Source: Rhynochetos jubatus (Eukaryota; Chordata; Aves; Eurypygiformes; Rhynochetidae). Taken from it: a DNA stretch of 64,000 bases. A program made the position numbers and the translations under genes. Where the stretch lies: contig CM050655.1 in NCBI GenBank assembly GCA_027574665.1, forward strand, positions 12,705,170 to 12,769,169, written 5' to 3'. Under the pieces are notes generated by a model. The model searched no databases, was not told the origin of the DNA, and saw only the letters and a program-made list of their open reading frames with translations. Positions 1-11,830 of this stretch are shown one piece after another; the first letter of the stretch is position 1; every line of letters starts with the position of its first letter.

Positions 1-3000
1 TAAAGCACTTTGAAGAACATTTCCAGGGTATTTGATTATCTAAGTAAAAAATGAAGGTCCAAATGAGCTTTGCTAACATACACACTCCAAATCTATCATC
101 AGAGGCTTCCAGTTTGGCACAGTAATCTTACTGTGTCCTTGGAGGCTTGGAAGAGGAGACATGGGGAGGGAAGGAAGGTAACCATAAAATCCAATATGTT
201 TGCAGAAAGACTCTTCAGAGAGAGTTAACTTATTGTTCTCCTCACTGATTTTAAGTAATGTAGTGTTGCTGAAAGGGGCCAGCTGAAGACACAGTAGACA
301 AGTAGAGAGCAGCTTGGGTGCAGCAAGCCTCTGACTAGCTCACACCACTTCTCTGCAGGCACTCCAGGGCTATAGGGGGGCTCAGGGAACTCATCTGTGC
401 CTGCAGGAAGGAAGGGAACCTTCCAGCTTGACATTTCTCTTGGCTTTTGCTACCTGGCTCTTACCTTGTTTCACTGCTTCTGTAGGATACTTTTTTGAGG
501 GAGAGGGTCTTCATTATTACACTTTTTTCCTAGGTACTGGGATCCTGAGAGTGATGGAGGCCTATAGATACTTCTGAAAAACAATTATTGCCCTGGCATG
601 AAGTGTCATTCAGTCTCAGAAAATTAAATTTACCCTGCATGTTTCAAATAGATCCTAGCTCTTTTTAACAACCAACAAATAGATAAATAAACCTTGAGGT
701 TAGAAAAACTTCCCAGTATCAGTTTACAAAGATTTACAGTAGAAATTAAGGATTTTGAATCCTCGACCTCCAGTTTAGTTTTTGCATTATACTGTTAAAT
801 TCCAGATGTTTATTGCTGTCTATATCAAAATGATATCACACTCCTTTTTCTGATACAAATTAGATTTAAGTCAAAGCTTTTCTCTTCAAACCTTTCTGAA
901 AAGCGTGAGGATGTATTGATTCCCATAAGACAGCTCATCAGTTTTTAACCTTTTCAATACTGTTACTTAGAGAAATACCAACCAGAAAGAACTGTCTAAA
1001 TAACTTTAAAATGTAGATGGTGTATCAAAATAGGCAACGCAAGATATTAGTTCCTTTCAGTTTAAGAAATAGTTATAAATATCCTTGACTCTTGAAATTT
1101 CTGTTTTCAAAAAACATGACAGAAATCCAGCTAACCTCTCTAAGCAGCTATCTTATGCTAGTGGCTTCACAGCCATCTGTTTCTAGTGTCAACAATGCAT
1201 CAGAGTTGAAATTCAGACTCCATCCTGAACTGGGAGCTGATGTTGTTGAATAAACACCATCGTCCAAAATACATCCCACATCTCCAAAGCAATAAAAGCA
1301 GGGATGAGACGAGTGGTGAGCTCTGCAAATGGGCCATTCCTCCAGCTGAGATGATTCAAGGTTTTGTATTGAATACATTGCTCTCATCTGACACTATTTT
1401 TAGACTGGCCTTGGACTTCAATGGCTACAAAATGTAAATCACCTCTATATGTTCTGTCTACAGTTTAGCAAACAGCCATGGTTATAGTAAGATCAGGAAG
1501 TACAGAAAAAGAGTGGAGAAAAAAAGTGAATCAGAGAATGTTAACACATGGTCATGTGTTAATATAAAATAACGGTGCTTGTTTCTTGATAAAAGAAGGG
1601 AAAGTTCACAAACAAGAAGAAAGGAGTTGTTTCATTTCAGTAGTTACAAGGGCTGAAAGTGACACATTTACAGAACTCCCGATACAAATTAAGTACTGTT
1701 TCAAAGAGTATAATCAAGAACCACTCTGCATAATACAGCACTGGAGAGGAGCATAATTAGAAAAGTACAGGGGGCAAAATGGCAGTTTCACTGAAGAAGT
1801 GAGATTTAAAACCACATATTCATTCAAGCTCTACGTGAAGACTAAAGTCTTCAGAATTCTTAAAGCAATGAAAAAAAGCCTGTGTGCACATGGAATTGTA
1901 CAGCGTTACCTGCTGTACACCATGCAATAGCACCATAAGCTTATCTTTCACACAGTTCATTCCTTTTATTCTAGTTATGGGGAAGGAAGATGAGAAAGTG
2001 AAGCAGATCTCAAGCCTTGAATACAGAAAACATTATCATCACAGCTTTCTGTGCTAACATGAGCCTTGACTGCATTAGAACACATTAAGGATTTATCAAC
2101 AACATGGATTGATGAAGTAAAAAAAAAGTCCAAAACAAAACAGATGGATGGAAAAATATAATTAAAAGTATAATAGCATAAAAGTTATCACCAAGGTTCT
2201 TCATCCTTGATATACTAATAAATGTTATTTGTTTCCTAAAGAGCTCTTGAAATGTCTACTTGGTCCGCAAATTAAACTATAAATTTGTGTGTCCTAAGAT
2301 TGTCAAATCAAAAAAACATGCACAAAGCAAGAGAGTAAACTTTGTTTAGGTTGCTTCTTTAGACAAATGATAAATCAAATACAAAGATTGAAAGGGGCAT
2401 TATTGTTTACAAAGTAAAAGCAAAATTTAGGGAATGCCTAATGAGTGCAACAGCAAGAGGGTGTCAGGGTTTCTTTGTGAGTGAGAGATGAAGGAATCAA
2501 TGTTTATTTTTCCATAATACTTCTATCTCTGCCCCCTCCTGTCCCAAAGAACTTTCGAAGATACTTTCTCTGTGCATTTAGCTATTTTCTCCATATCTCC
2601 CTCACTTGGGAGTTCTTTCTGTTCATGCCATCTGCCTCTCCTTCAGTTATCTCAGTTCTTGTTTTCCTGAAGGTCAGCCCAATCCTACTTATTCACTAGA
2701 CTGAAAATGATAGAATTGATCTATCCCACAGCAAAAATTTATGTATTTGTTTTCTAATGAATTGGTAGATTCAGCAAACAGTAAGGCTCACATTGCAAAG
2801 TGTAACCCTATTTTCATTGTGAAACTGATACGATACAAAACGCCAAAGGACTTCCGCCTGAGAACTTGAGACATACACAATGCAATATTGGATTGCGGGT
2901 GCATACACACTACTGAAAACTATGTAACGTCCTTTTGGCCCACTCAATGCTTAAATAATGCTTTTCTTAGTTATCTATGTCCTATGTGAATTATTATTTA

Positions 3001-3489
3001 CAGTATTTAGTCTTCTCCATAATTTGTGAGGAGATCATTTTGATTCAGTTTAGATCATGGAAACCTTCGTATCTTCCTACATCAGCAGCAATTGCAGTAT
3101 GAGAGTTGCAGTAGTGTTTCAAGCCTACGTCTTTTGCAGATGTATTGTCTACATTGGTTTTAATATCTACCATAATTCTTGCTGCAATTGTGTGTATACG
3201 CTGTGAACTCCAGTGAACTTATTTGTTAAAGACGAGTTATTTTGCATGGACTAAGACTTCATAACGAGCCCAGTGTTGGGCAGTGATTCATAGAGACCAC
3301 TTGCACTGAATTTTCTGGAAGTCGATGAGGGCCTTTGGTCCAGTCAGATTTGCTCTATATAACAGTCTAAGGCAAAGTAATAAAGATCATTCTTTTCTTT
3401 CTGGAATATTTTGTAATTTATACTAAAATAAAGGTCAGAACCCAAACCCAACAGCTCTCCTGTACGTGCATAAGAGCTGACAATAGAAA
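1..3489. other. Unique AT-rich noncoding DNA
   Basis: I see no gene, RNA gene or recognisable repeat here. The longest open frames are under 80 codons, on both strands, and show no protein family pattern. Two of them (around 1148-1437) overlap on opposite strands, as expected by chance. Confidence 0.6.
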
Positions 3490-3504
3490 AAGGCAAGGGA
3501 AAAT

Positions 3505-3612
3505 CTGTAAAATCCATTTCACAGATTAAGAAAGAGGTACAAAGCTATTGGTGGCTTTACCTAAAGTCAAACAAGAAATACATGGCAATATTAGTGACTG
3601 AAAAATACCACG
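3505..3612 (-). repeat. MIR-like ancient SINE fragment
   Basis: Read on the minus strand, the segment follows the core of the MIR SINE. On the plus strand it shows the complementary pattern CCATTTCACAGATTAAGAAA, then a GAGGTACAAAG-like block, then a stretch resembling CTAAAGTCAAACAAGAAATACATGGCA. The last corresponds to the MIR core reading AAGGTCACACAGCTAGTAAGTGGCA. Divergence is high, as expected for an element that predates the amniote radiation. It could instead be an L2/CORE-SINE relative. Confidence 0.55.
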
Positions 3613-3749
3613 GAAGCCTCCAGAAGCCAGAATGTTATGATTCTTGCTAAAATTTGCGATTCTTCTTTGGTATCATAATCAATTCTCTATCAATGATATA
3701 CACAGTGTTGCAAAATGTCAACAACTAAGGAAAAGGAAAAAGTACTTAC

Positions 3750-3834
3750 CTTGTTGTAGCAAGGCTCATTATTCCCTCTTCTGACAGGACTGGAGAGAGC
3801 CGGTTTCTTCAGTCCCAAGGTACTTCAACTGCTT
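3750..3834 (-). other. Candidate internal exon, 85 nt, function unknown
   Basis: On the minus strand the segment is preceded by TCTATTGCAG and followed by GTAAGTACT, a near-consensus acceptor and donor. One frame is open for 21 codons and then meets TAA, so it is not a standard internal coding exon. An ATG shortly before the donor would leave the short start M-S-L-A-T-T in phase 2. The exon could therefore be a 5' untranslated exon with a start codon, or an exon of a noncoding RNA. The pyrimidine tract is weak. No family is recognised, and chance splice-site pairs are frequent in 64 kb. Confidence 0.25.
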
Positions 3835-6094
3835 CTGCAATAGAAATGTATTTCTCTTATTTTCTGCCTCTTTGGCTATAGACAGGAGAAAAGTTCACTG
3901 TTCTGGATTGTAAAGACCATGACTTTGTTTTGCTCTCCACATGAATTCAGAGCCTATGTCTTTGTAGGCACAATTTTTCAGTCTTCGACTGAAACACTGT
4001 AAATGACCCTCGTGAAGCCCATGAGAGGAGCTGTAATATTTTCCAGCTATAACCTTGTCGCAAGTGTTGAATGTACTCAGCCCTGTGCTAAACATGAGAA
4101 GTTCGTTCACTCCTACAGACTACTGACACTGCAAATAATACCTAAGTTCTCCTCTATGCAATGCACTAAAGGCCTCGAGATAAAATAAATAAAATACAGG
4201 TATGGAGTCTCTGTTCACCTTTATATATCTTCTAATGTGTCCACTGCAGGTAAGCTAGGAAGAAAGCAATGCTCTCATGAGTTCCACTTGCTCTTTCATA
4301 TTCACCATTTAACTATGACCAACAAACTCGTAAAACACAAAAAGGTGCAAAGTTAACTTGACCAAGCATTCAAATATCCTGTTATCTGCCTTTGTTAAGC
4401 AGAAGGTGGTTTAAGAGGGATCCTACTAAGAGGTGAAAAAGGACTTTGATATCACCATAATACATATGTCTGAACACACAGCTAGGATTCAATTTTGAAG
4501 CTTTTACAAAATATCACTACAAAGCACAGTAAAAATACAATACAACAGCAAATGTCCTTTCCAGTGGAATATACAATGCTAATTAATTCATATAAGCCAA
4601 AGAATGAAGCATAATTCATCTTATCAACAGCTTATTATGTAAACATAATGCAAGACTCAAAGTGCCCTAATGCACTGTAAAATATACATGAAAATAAAGG
4701 CCAAATCGGGAAGTACGTTACATCAGAGTTAGTATAATGTTTAGTATAGAAGCCCTATATATGTGTCTGTTATCAAGGACACACAAAAACACTTACAAAT
4801 GTCCTTGATTTTTCAATATGCGTCTGTTCTATTAAGGGCAGAAAGATGAACTGAGCCAACAGACAGAAAACATGTCCATAACAAAGCTACAAGAGGGAAA
4901 AAATTTCCAAAGCACTGACATTTGTGTTTTAAGATCTGAATCAATGTTTTCAACATCAATGTTTCCATCTGCCCACCGCTGAAAACTAAACAAAAGCTTT
5001 CAAAACACTTACTGTAAATATTCCCATGGTCCACCTTTGACAAGTGGCCCAGATAACACTACTTGTAAAAATAGGAGTGCAAGTGTAAACAGTATGAGTG
5101 GATCAAATGATACAAAACTATCTGGGAGGTCATTGGCACCAAACTTGTGTTAAAGTAAAAAAGAACCATCAGATGGATTAAATAAGAACCCAGAAATGAC
5201 AGAGACTTCTGAAGCACAGAAGTCAGCCTGAAAAGAGTTATAGAAGAATGAACATTTGTAAGACAGAGAAGACCTCAGGCTGACACAAAGGTAGACAAAA
5301 CTTGGCTTAACATCACTACACATTGTCCCACAACCAGCACATCCTCTGGCAAGGCCTGATGGAGCATCTTCATCGTCAGACATGATGAGCAGCCACACTC
5401 CAGCCACAAGAGTAAGGTCTCGGGGTGCACCAAGTAAGGACCCACACCTGGAGTGAGTGTACATCATTTGAGGAGGGTGGGGAGGTTGGAGTGGGTCTGA
5501 GCCCATCACAGTGGGTTAGAAGTATTAAAACTTTTTGGATTAGTTACATAGGGGTGTTTAGAAATTTGTGTGCATTTGTTTACATTTTGCAAGTGTCTAG
5601 TTCTGTGGCTTATCTGACATTGATCCTGAATATATAGTTCACTGGTTATCTGTTATTTACATGTGGTTAATTATTCAATAAAGTGTTTGATCGTGATTTG
5701 ATTTAAACTATGTGATCTGAGCAGTGGTTCTCTGTGCAGCATAGTTTCACATATCTCAAATTTTTACTTTTTTAGTCGCTAACACTTCAGCCGGACAAAG
5801 TTTATATACATGAACTCCTAACAGTCAAAAAAACCAAAAAATTATTCAGCTTGGAAATTTTCAGCTGGTGGTAGTGGCATTTTTTGTGTGCACGATACCC
5901 CACACTTCACAGGAATACTTGGAAACCTAAGAACCAGCAATCCTTATATTCCATCTGTTGCAGACAATCATATAACTAATTTACTTTTTACAGTTCCATA
6001 AAAATTATGTAGCTATTGCTCAAAATGCTTCCAGGGAAAGTTAAATATCATTAGTGACCTTATTTGCAGTTGGTGATTCAGAGAAGTGGAGAAT
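3835..6094. other. Unique noncoding DNA
   Basis: No gene or confident repeat is visible. The longest open frame (5150-5509, minus, 119 codons) covers a slightly GC-richer patch. It shows no domain, no codon pattern and no splice signals that I trust. Confidence 0.55.
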
Positions 6095-6174
6095 AGTCCA
6101 GGTTCAGGCAAGTGGGGCCTAGTTCTGCAAGCAAGTTATTTAAGCTTTGAGAAAAATCTATCCCTGTTTAATTT

Positions 6175-6262
6175 TAGGGACTTCTGTGAACTAATTTAAC
6201 TTTCTTGATTTCAGTTTCTCCACCACTAAGAACGACACAGTAATACTTGATTACTTACAGCA
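6175..6262 (+). repeat. MIR-like ancient SINE fragment
   Basis: The run TTTAACTTTCTTGATTTCAG followed by TTTCTCCACC and a purine-rich ACACAGTAATACTTGATTAC block follows the MIR core order. In MIR this is TTAACCTCTCTGTGCCTCAG, TTTCCTCATC, then GGATAATAATAGTACCTAC. The match is in sense orientation and heavily diverged. The flanks upstream (from about 6090) may belong to the same element but cannot be aligned by eye. Confidence 0.6.
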
Positions 6263-8488
6263 TAAAAGTCAGTACTCTAGCTGCATCTTTAACCCAAAAC
6301 TGCCCATCACTTTGCTGGCTCCCACATCTGGTAACTGGGATGATTAATTAGTTCACAGAACTTGTTAGAACTAGTCAGGAGAGAAGAGTGATGGGAATAA
6401 TTTGCTAAATCCTAGCTTTTGAGTATATCCAGGGCTCTGATTCATGACCAGGGATGACTTGCACTGAGGTGGCAATCATGCAATCCTGCCTCAGCTGACT
6501 ATAGGGAAAGCTCAGGTACTTGTGTGGTAGCTACTGAATAACCACAAATTACAGCCTGATGTATTACAGAAAACCAAAGTGCAGTTTGGGTTTACCTCAA
6601 TACACTGCACTCTGAAACTGTCATATTTCAGCTTTTGCTTGCTGTTGATCTAACCAAACAACTCAGTGCATTCTGACTTTGGGACAGAGAGTGAATGGTG
6701 GGGCAGAACTGCTACATCCATCTGTTATTATGTGGTTTGCTCTTGTGATAACAATTTAAATGCCTGAAAATTCCAAACATTTCTAGAGCTGTAAATATTC
6801 CAAAATTTCTACACAATACACAAAGTTCAAAATATTTAAATGAAATACTACATGAGGAAAAAAATACAATAAAAAGGTTACTAAAAGTATGACATTTTAA
6901 AAGTCAGCTATAATTTGGATTTTCCCAGTGTAAAGCGTTACCAAAACAAGATATTTCTCTGCAACACCGGTCCTCCACAACATTTCATAGGTGGTTATTT
7001 TATGACTATAAAGTATATAATAAAAAAATAAAAATAAAAATAGTCTTTATTTCCAGTTTTCTTCAGATTATTTATTCATTCATTTAAACAAAGCAGAGGG
7101 AGAGGCTTGGAAACATAAATACAGATGTGCTAATTATTCACAATCACAGCTATTAGTAGAGTCTGGTTTATTTTTATACCTTTTTAGCAGAAGAGTTTTC
7201 AGGAGGTGGTGTTTCCAAGATGAGTATAATATTACTAGAACAGGTATTATGAAGCTAAGATAGTTTAGAAGTGCACTGCACAGCTAAAACCAGTAAAGTG
7301 TAGAATAGATCCGTTCAGCAGCACCTGCAAATCGCCATCCACAAGCATTTATTCTCATATCTCTGCAATGCGGTGCTTCTCAGGAGAAAACTGTGATTCC
7401 CTCAGTTTGAGAGATACATTGACACTATATCAACAGGCTTAAATAACATGCAATATTTGTAGCCAAACTCGCCCAAGCAAGTTTTGAAAACAAATGCTGG
7501 GATTTCCTTTTCTCCAGCTCTAGCACATCCTCGTGTGATCTTTGACAGAACAATTTTCAAAGAGAGTTCTAAATTCTATGAGTTGATACTTCCAGGTTTG
7601 ACCAAGACAGCAGAAGAGAGAGAGCAATGTTGATCAGAACTGAATTTGCAGTATTCCCTGATGGAAACAAAATGGGTTGTTCTAAATTTATTTTTTTTTT
7701 GACAGCCGAAGTGACAGAAACTCTGTGGAGGTTTACAGCACCATTTTGCAGATCCCGCTGGTTTGACTACTTAGTATTCAGGCAGAAGGTAGTTTTAGAT
7801 CCAAAATATCTAATATGTAAAAGCAGCACAGTGAGTTTGAAGCACCACTGGTCCTAATTCTAATCCATTCTACGTATTATAATTTATGCCATATCTCAGA
7901 AGTATCAGCTACAGGTGCTGCTTTACAAGCAAAATGCAGTGCATATTATGCATCTGGAAGCTCAATCTTTTCCAAACTCTAGTATTTTTGCAGAAAGAAA
8001 TTTAGAATTTGGTGAAAAAATGTGCCATATTAAAACATCATAAAGTAATGTAAAATAAGTTTGAACGACAAGAACTTTCACTGAACTGCTTATGATTATC
8101 TTTGCAAAGCATCACACTGGTTTCCTAAAGATAGTATCAAAGCTACTCAGTAAGTGCAGACTTTTAAACAGTATGTAAATAACAGAAAGGGGTAAGTCTA
8201 TTTGCATTTCAGCATCCAGCACTTTGGCAAAGAATGTTTCAGAGAAGAAACAATAGATTCTACTCTGGTCACTCCATATTCCCAACTATTGTCTCCACTA
8301 TAAAAAGGACAGTATTTGATTTAAACCTAATCTGTTATGACCTGTAACTGATTCCCTTACTGGCAGACAAAGAAAATCAAAATGGAATCTTTCTTCCTTC
8401 CTTTTATATACACAATAACTATGATGCTGAGCGTCACCCTAAACAGAGGATAGATCGCTACCTAATAACAGTATCATAGTTACTCTAA
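6263..8488. other. Unique noncoding DNA
   Basis: Nothing I can support. It contains an A-rich (TAAAAA-type) low-complexity stretch at about 7020-7045 and otherwise ordinary AT-rich sequence. The open frame at 7627-7857 (76 codons) has no recognisable features. Confidence 0.55.
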
Positions 8489-9080
8489 GACACCCTGGGC
8501 TGCATCAAAAGCAGCATGGCCAGCAGGTCAAGGTAGGTGGTTCTCCCCCTCTACTCTGATCTCATGAGACTCCACCTGGATTCATCTAAATCACAAATCT
8601 TATTTGGCTAAAGTATACTCTTCAGAAGGCACCCCTCACTGAAATGAAGAATGGGAAGTTTCAGGTCAGTTCAGTTTCTATAGCAATACCTAAAGGTTTG
8701 CAGAGGGTTTGGATACAGGCATAGTGTACTCTCGGACTGCAGAAGATCATAGTGTGTCCCACAGGACAATTCATCCTCAAAAAAAGAGTAGATAACACTG
8801 TGCCTAAAATGAAAAGAATCTATATACCCCCTAAAAACATATATGTCCTCTGATCCCAGCTGACTGCGTCCAGCTCTGGGGCCCCCCACATAAGGGTATT
8901 GACCAGTTGGAGTTAGTCCAGAGGAGACCACAGAGATGATCAGATGGCTGGAGCACCTCTGCTATGGGCACAGACCGAGAGAGTAGGTCTAGTGGAGGGT
9001 GTCCCTGCCCACGGCAGGGGGGTTGGAACTACATGATCTTTAAGGTCCCTTCCAACCCAAACCAGCCTGTGATTCTATTG
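8489..9080 (+). mobile_element. CR1 LINE 3' fragment, interrupted and deleted
   Basis: This is a 5'-truncated copy of the avian CR1 non-LTR retrotransposon. The first part (8489-8580) matches the reverse-transcriptase end, with CTGGGCTGCATCAAAAGCAG, GGCCAGCAGGTCAAGG and GAGACTCCACCTGGA blocks. Alignment then stops and resumes at 8863 with ACTGCGTCCAGCTCTGGGGC, the very next piece of CR1. About 282 bp of unrelated sequence therefore sits between. A second break near 8985 jumps from the GAGAGAGT block straight to TCTAGTGGAGGGTGTCC, so roughly 200 bp or more of the element is missing there. The 3' end is complete: GGTTGGAACTACATGAT, TCCCTTCCAACCCAAACC and GATTCTATT. It is not coding. Confidence 0.92.
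8581..8862. other. 282-bp sequence inserted inside a CR1 copy
   Basis: The segment lies exactly between two consecutive pieces of one CR1 copy (CACCTGGA on the left, ACTGCGTCCAGC on the right). It resembles no part of CR1 that I know. No terminal inverted repeats, poly-A tail or clear target-site duplication is visible. It may be an unclassified short mobile element, or filler DNA copied in during break repair. An 86-codon minus-strand open frame spans it and the adjacent CR1, and is not credible as a gene. Confidence 0.6.
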
Positions 9081-10109
9081 TATATATTTTTAGACACCTT
9101 AATTTAGTGTCTTAGTGTTCCCTTCTGCAAATTCCAGTTAAATAGGATTTTTACAAGGTTATTAAAGGTAGTGCAATGTTTCCACAGGTTGCAAAGGACA
9201 GCTATAAGCACATGAGAGATACTGTTAAGGACTCAAGGTGGTATTCGTCCCACGACATTGCATTTCGCAGATGATCTATGACTACAGGGATCCTTTGCCC
9301 CTACTTATAGCTTATTCCAACTTTCCTCCATTCTTCCTACTCTGCAAATGAAGCACTACAGAGTGATGCTTCATCATCCTGACACTTTGCACCAGCACAC
9401 TGCATTGTCAGCCGCAGCTACCCAAGTTTGAAATATGCTTCTGCTGCCTTGGGACTCTATCAATACATACCAAGGTAAAAGGAAAGATTTTGTCACACAT
9501 GGGTAATATATTGATACTTTGAACATAAATTCCATTCGTAAAAACCATGTATTCACTTTCACACTTTTTCCAAAAGATTACCAAACACCACAGTCTTTCT
9601 TAATTTTTGCTCTCTTCACGACCTGGAGATCATTATTGCTTATAAATAAAACCCACAGTACCCTGAGAATTTCCACTGTGCATCACTCTCATCGCAGCTA
9701 TAAATATTCAGGCGGAAATTACTTTAATTGCTTTCCTCCTCCACAAAACATTTCCTTCTCACAAAACATGTTTCTTACATAGATTTTGTCTGATTTAAAA
9801 AATAATCTGGTTTAGACTGGGACAATAAACAATAATTTTTTTCATCACAGAGGGAATTTAAGAAGTGTGAAGCTTGTGGGGTTTTCTACATATCGTTCAT
9901 AGTTAATTTGAGATAAAAGACTTTTCTCACCAACACCTTTGCCACTGAAAACCATATATCACATTCCAGATGTGGGAAGGAAGGCCTAAACTGAGGTAAG
10001 AAAGTCATTGCTTCCTTATCAGACACAACATTAACAGGTAGTGGTAATTCCTTATTCGCCCTCCAATGCCGTACACAAAACTATTCAAAGCAACAAAGGT
10101 GATGTAAGG
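9081..10109. other. Unique noncoding DNA
   Basis: Nothing recognisable. Two short overlapping open frames on opposite strands (9374-9562 and 9519-9782) look random. A possible donor AG|GTAAGA near 9994 has no convincing partner exon. Confidence 0.5.
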
Positions 10110-10518
10110 ACTAGGGGGAATGATTTATGAGGAGCAGTCAAGGCCAGGTTTATTCTGCTTAGCAAAGAGGAGACCGAAGGCTGATCTCGTTGCTCTCTAC
10201 AACTTCCTCGTGAGGAGGAGAGGAGAGAGAGGTGATGATCCCTTCTCCCTGGCATCCAGTGACAGGAATGCCAGGGAATGCCTTATAGCTGCATCAGGGC
10301 AAGTTCAGACTGAATATTAGAAAGAAGTTCTTCACTGAGATGATGGTCAAGTGCTGGAACAAGCTCCCCAGCGAAGCGGTCATGGCCCCAAGCCTGCTGG
10401 TGTCCAAGAAGCTTTTGGACAACAGTCTTAGAGATATAGCTTAACTTTTAGGTTGCCCTAAAAGGAGTCAGGAGTTGGACTCAATGATCCTTGTGGGTAC
10501 CCACCTCAGGATATTAAA
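10110..10518 (+). mobile_element. CR1 LINE 3' fragment, second subfamily
   Basis: The segment reads collinearly with the 3' end of a CR1 subfamily different from the one at 8.5-9.1 kb. Its blocks include ATTTATGAGGAGCAG, GTTGCTCTCTACAACTTCCT, ATATTAGAAAGAAGTTCTTCAC (interrupted), TGCTGGAACAAGCTCCCCAG, GGAGTTGGACTCAATGATCC and TTGTGGGTAC. The last two replace the AACTAGATGATCTTTAAGG end of the other copies. The 66-codon open frame at 10120-10320 is decayed LINE sequence, not a host gene. Several small indels and frame breaks show it is old and inactive. Confidence 0.88.
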
Positions 10519-11438
10519 TTAACAAATAATTTAAAGTAGTTATAGTCCATTCATGACACTCATTCTTCTGAACTACTAGGATGCCTCATAAACGGGTCTG
10601 TGCTTGGCCTTGGCTGCTGCTGCTGAAAACATGAAAGAGGGTGGCTATGGTAGTGAGTCTTAGTGTCAGCAGCTGTTCTTTGAGAAGTAAGCACAAGTTA
10701 TTTCCCACAAGTAAGCATGTTTCTGGTCTAGGATAGCCTTGTGACTAGCTAGTTACCTAAAAATTACAAACTTCAATATGAAGAATGCCCCTTCTTAAAT
10801 GGTGTGATAAATCAGAATCAAAGTAAGTGCTTTCTTCTGCACATTACACTGAACAAAGAAAAGTATTATTTTCCTTTATGCCATTTGCAGCCTTCTCTTA
10901 CTTAAAACTAAATTATCCCAGCAATGTGTCTTCTCCTTTACTGCAAGGAAATCTGATTCCTTAAAAGGAAATTAAGAGAATTACACCTTTTCACTCTATG
11001 TTTATACCCTGCTTTTTCTTTCAGTACAGAGCATATAATTTTTCTTTTCCATTTGGTTAAAAAAGCCTCTGAAGGATGAGAGTTAGTTAGAAAGAGCAGT
11101 TAACTTTGGTGTATTCATGCATCCATATCCACACTTTAGGATACTCTGATGAAACAAAACCTGATATGAAATTCCAGTATCACTGAAACAGTGAAATCTT
11201 AGTTTCCTCTTTCCAAGAAAGTTTCACCTTCTGTCTCCACTTAGGCCTGGTTGTCTCGCCTCTGCTCCTCATTCAAGACTGACACTGTCTGCTGGAGCTG
11301 CAGGCTCTCAGCTCCCTGTTGTAACTCCATATTCTCACACGTAGGTCAGGACCCTCTTCTGCCTTGAGCAGGCCCAGAAGATATCAAGTAAGAAGCAATC
11401 TCCCGTCCCTCTTCCCAGACTTCTACACTTCTACAAAC

Positions 11439-11830
11439 ACATTTCAGTATCATACTTGAGCATTGACTCAAATATGAACAAATAAACACTACTCATCACA
11501 TACTCTGACATGCAAGACCGGAGGAAATTTTGTGCACTTTGAAAAGATATGAATCTGACAATTTATTTTAATATGTTCTAAAAAGAAATACTTCCATCTG
11601 CTAATAATATAACCCAAGACAGACATAACCCATTATAAAAGGAGTAGACAGATTTGAAGCAAAACGCACATAGAAGAAGAAAGGGCACAAATATTTTGCT
11701 CTTCTTTCTTACTAATGCTAAGATAGCAAGGCAAGGGGTGTTCTGTGCTAATGACGTCATTTTAAACGAATGAGCCTCCATTATTGCATTTAAATGTATA
11801 TATAAACAACATTTCAGTATCATACTTGAG
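11439..11830. repeat. 22-bp perfect direct repeats flanking 348 bp
   Basis: Positions 11439-11460 and 11809-11830 are identical over 22 bases (key part TTTCAGTATCATACTTGAG), 370 bp apart. Sequence on either side differs. In unique DNA such an exact long match is not expected by chance. It could be a target-site duplication around a 348-bp insertion, or a local copy made during repair. The intervening DNA has no recognisable element ends. Confidence 0.85.
11751..11760. promoter_or_regulatory. Palindromic cAMP-response element
   Basis: ATGACGTCAT contains the full 8-bp consensus TGACGTCA bound by CREB/ATF bZIP dimers. CpG is scarce in this region, so an intact CpG-containing CRE is notable. 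No promoter or exon is visible next to it, so function is unproven. Confidence 0.35.

Noticed and set aside
10120..10320. 66-codon open frame
   Set aside because: It is decayed CR1 sequence.
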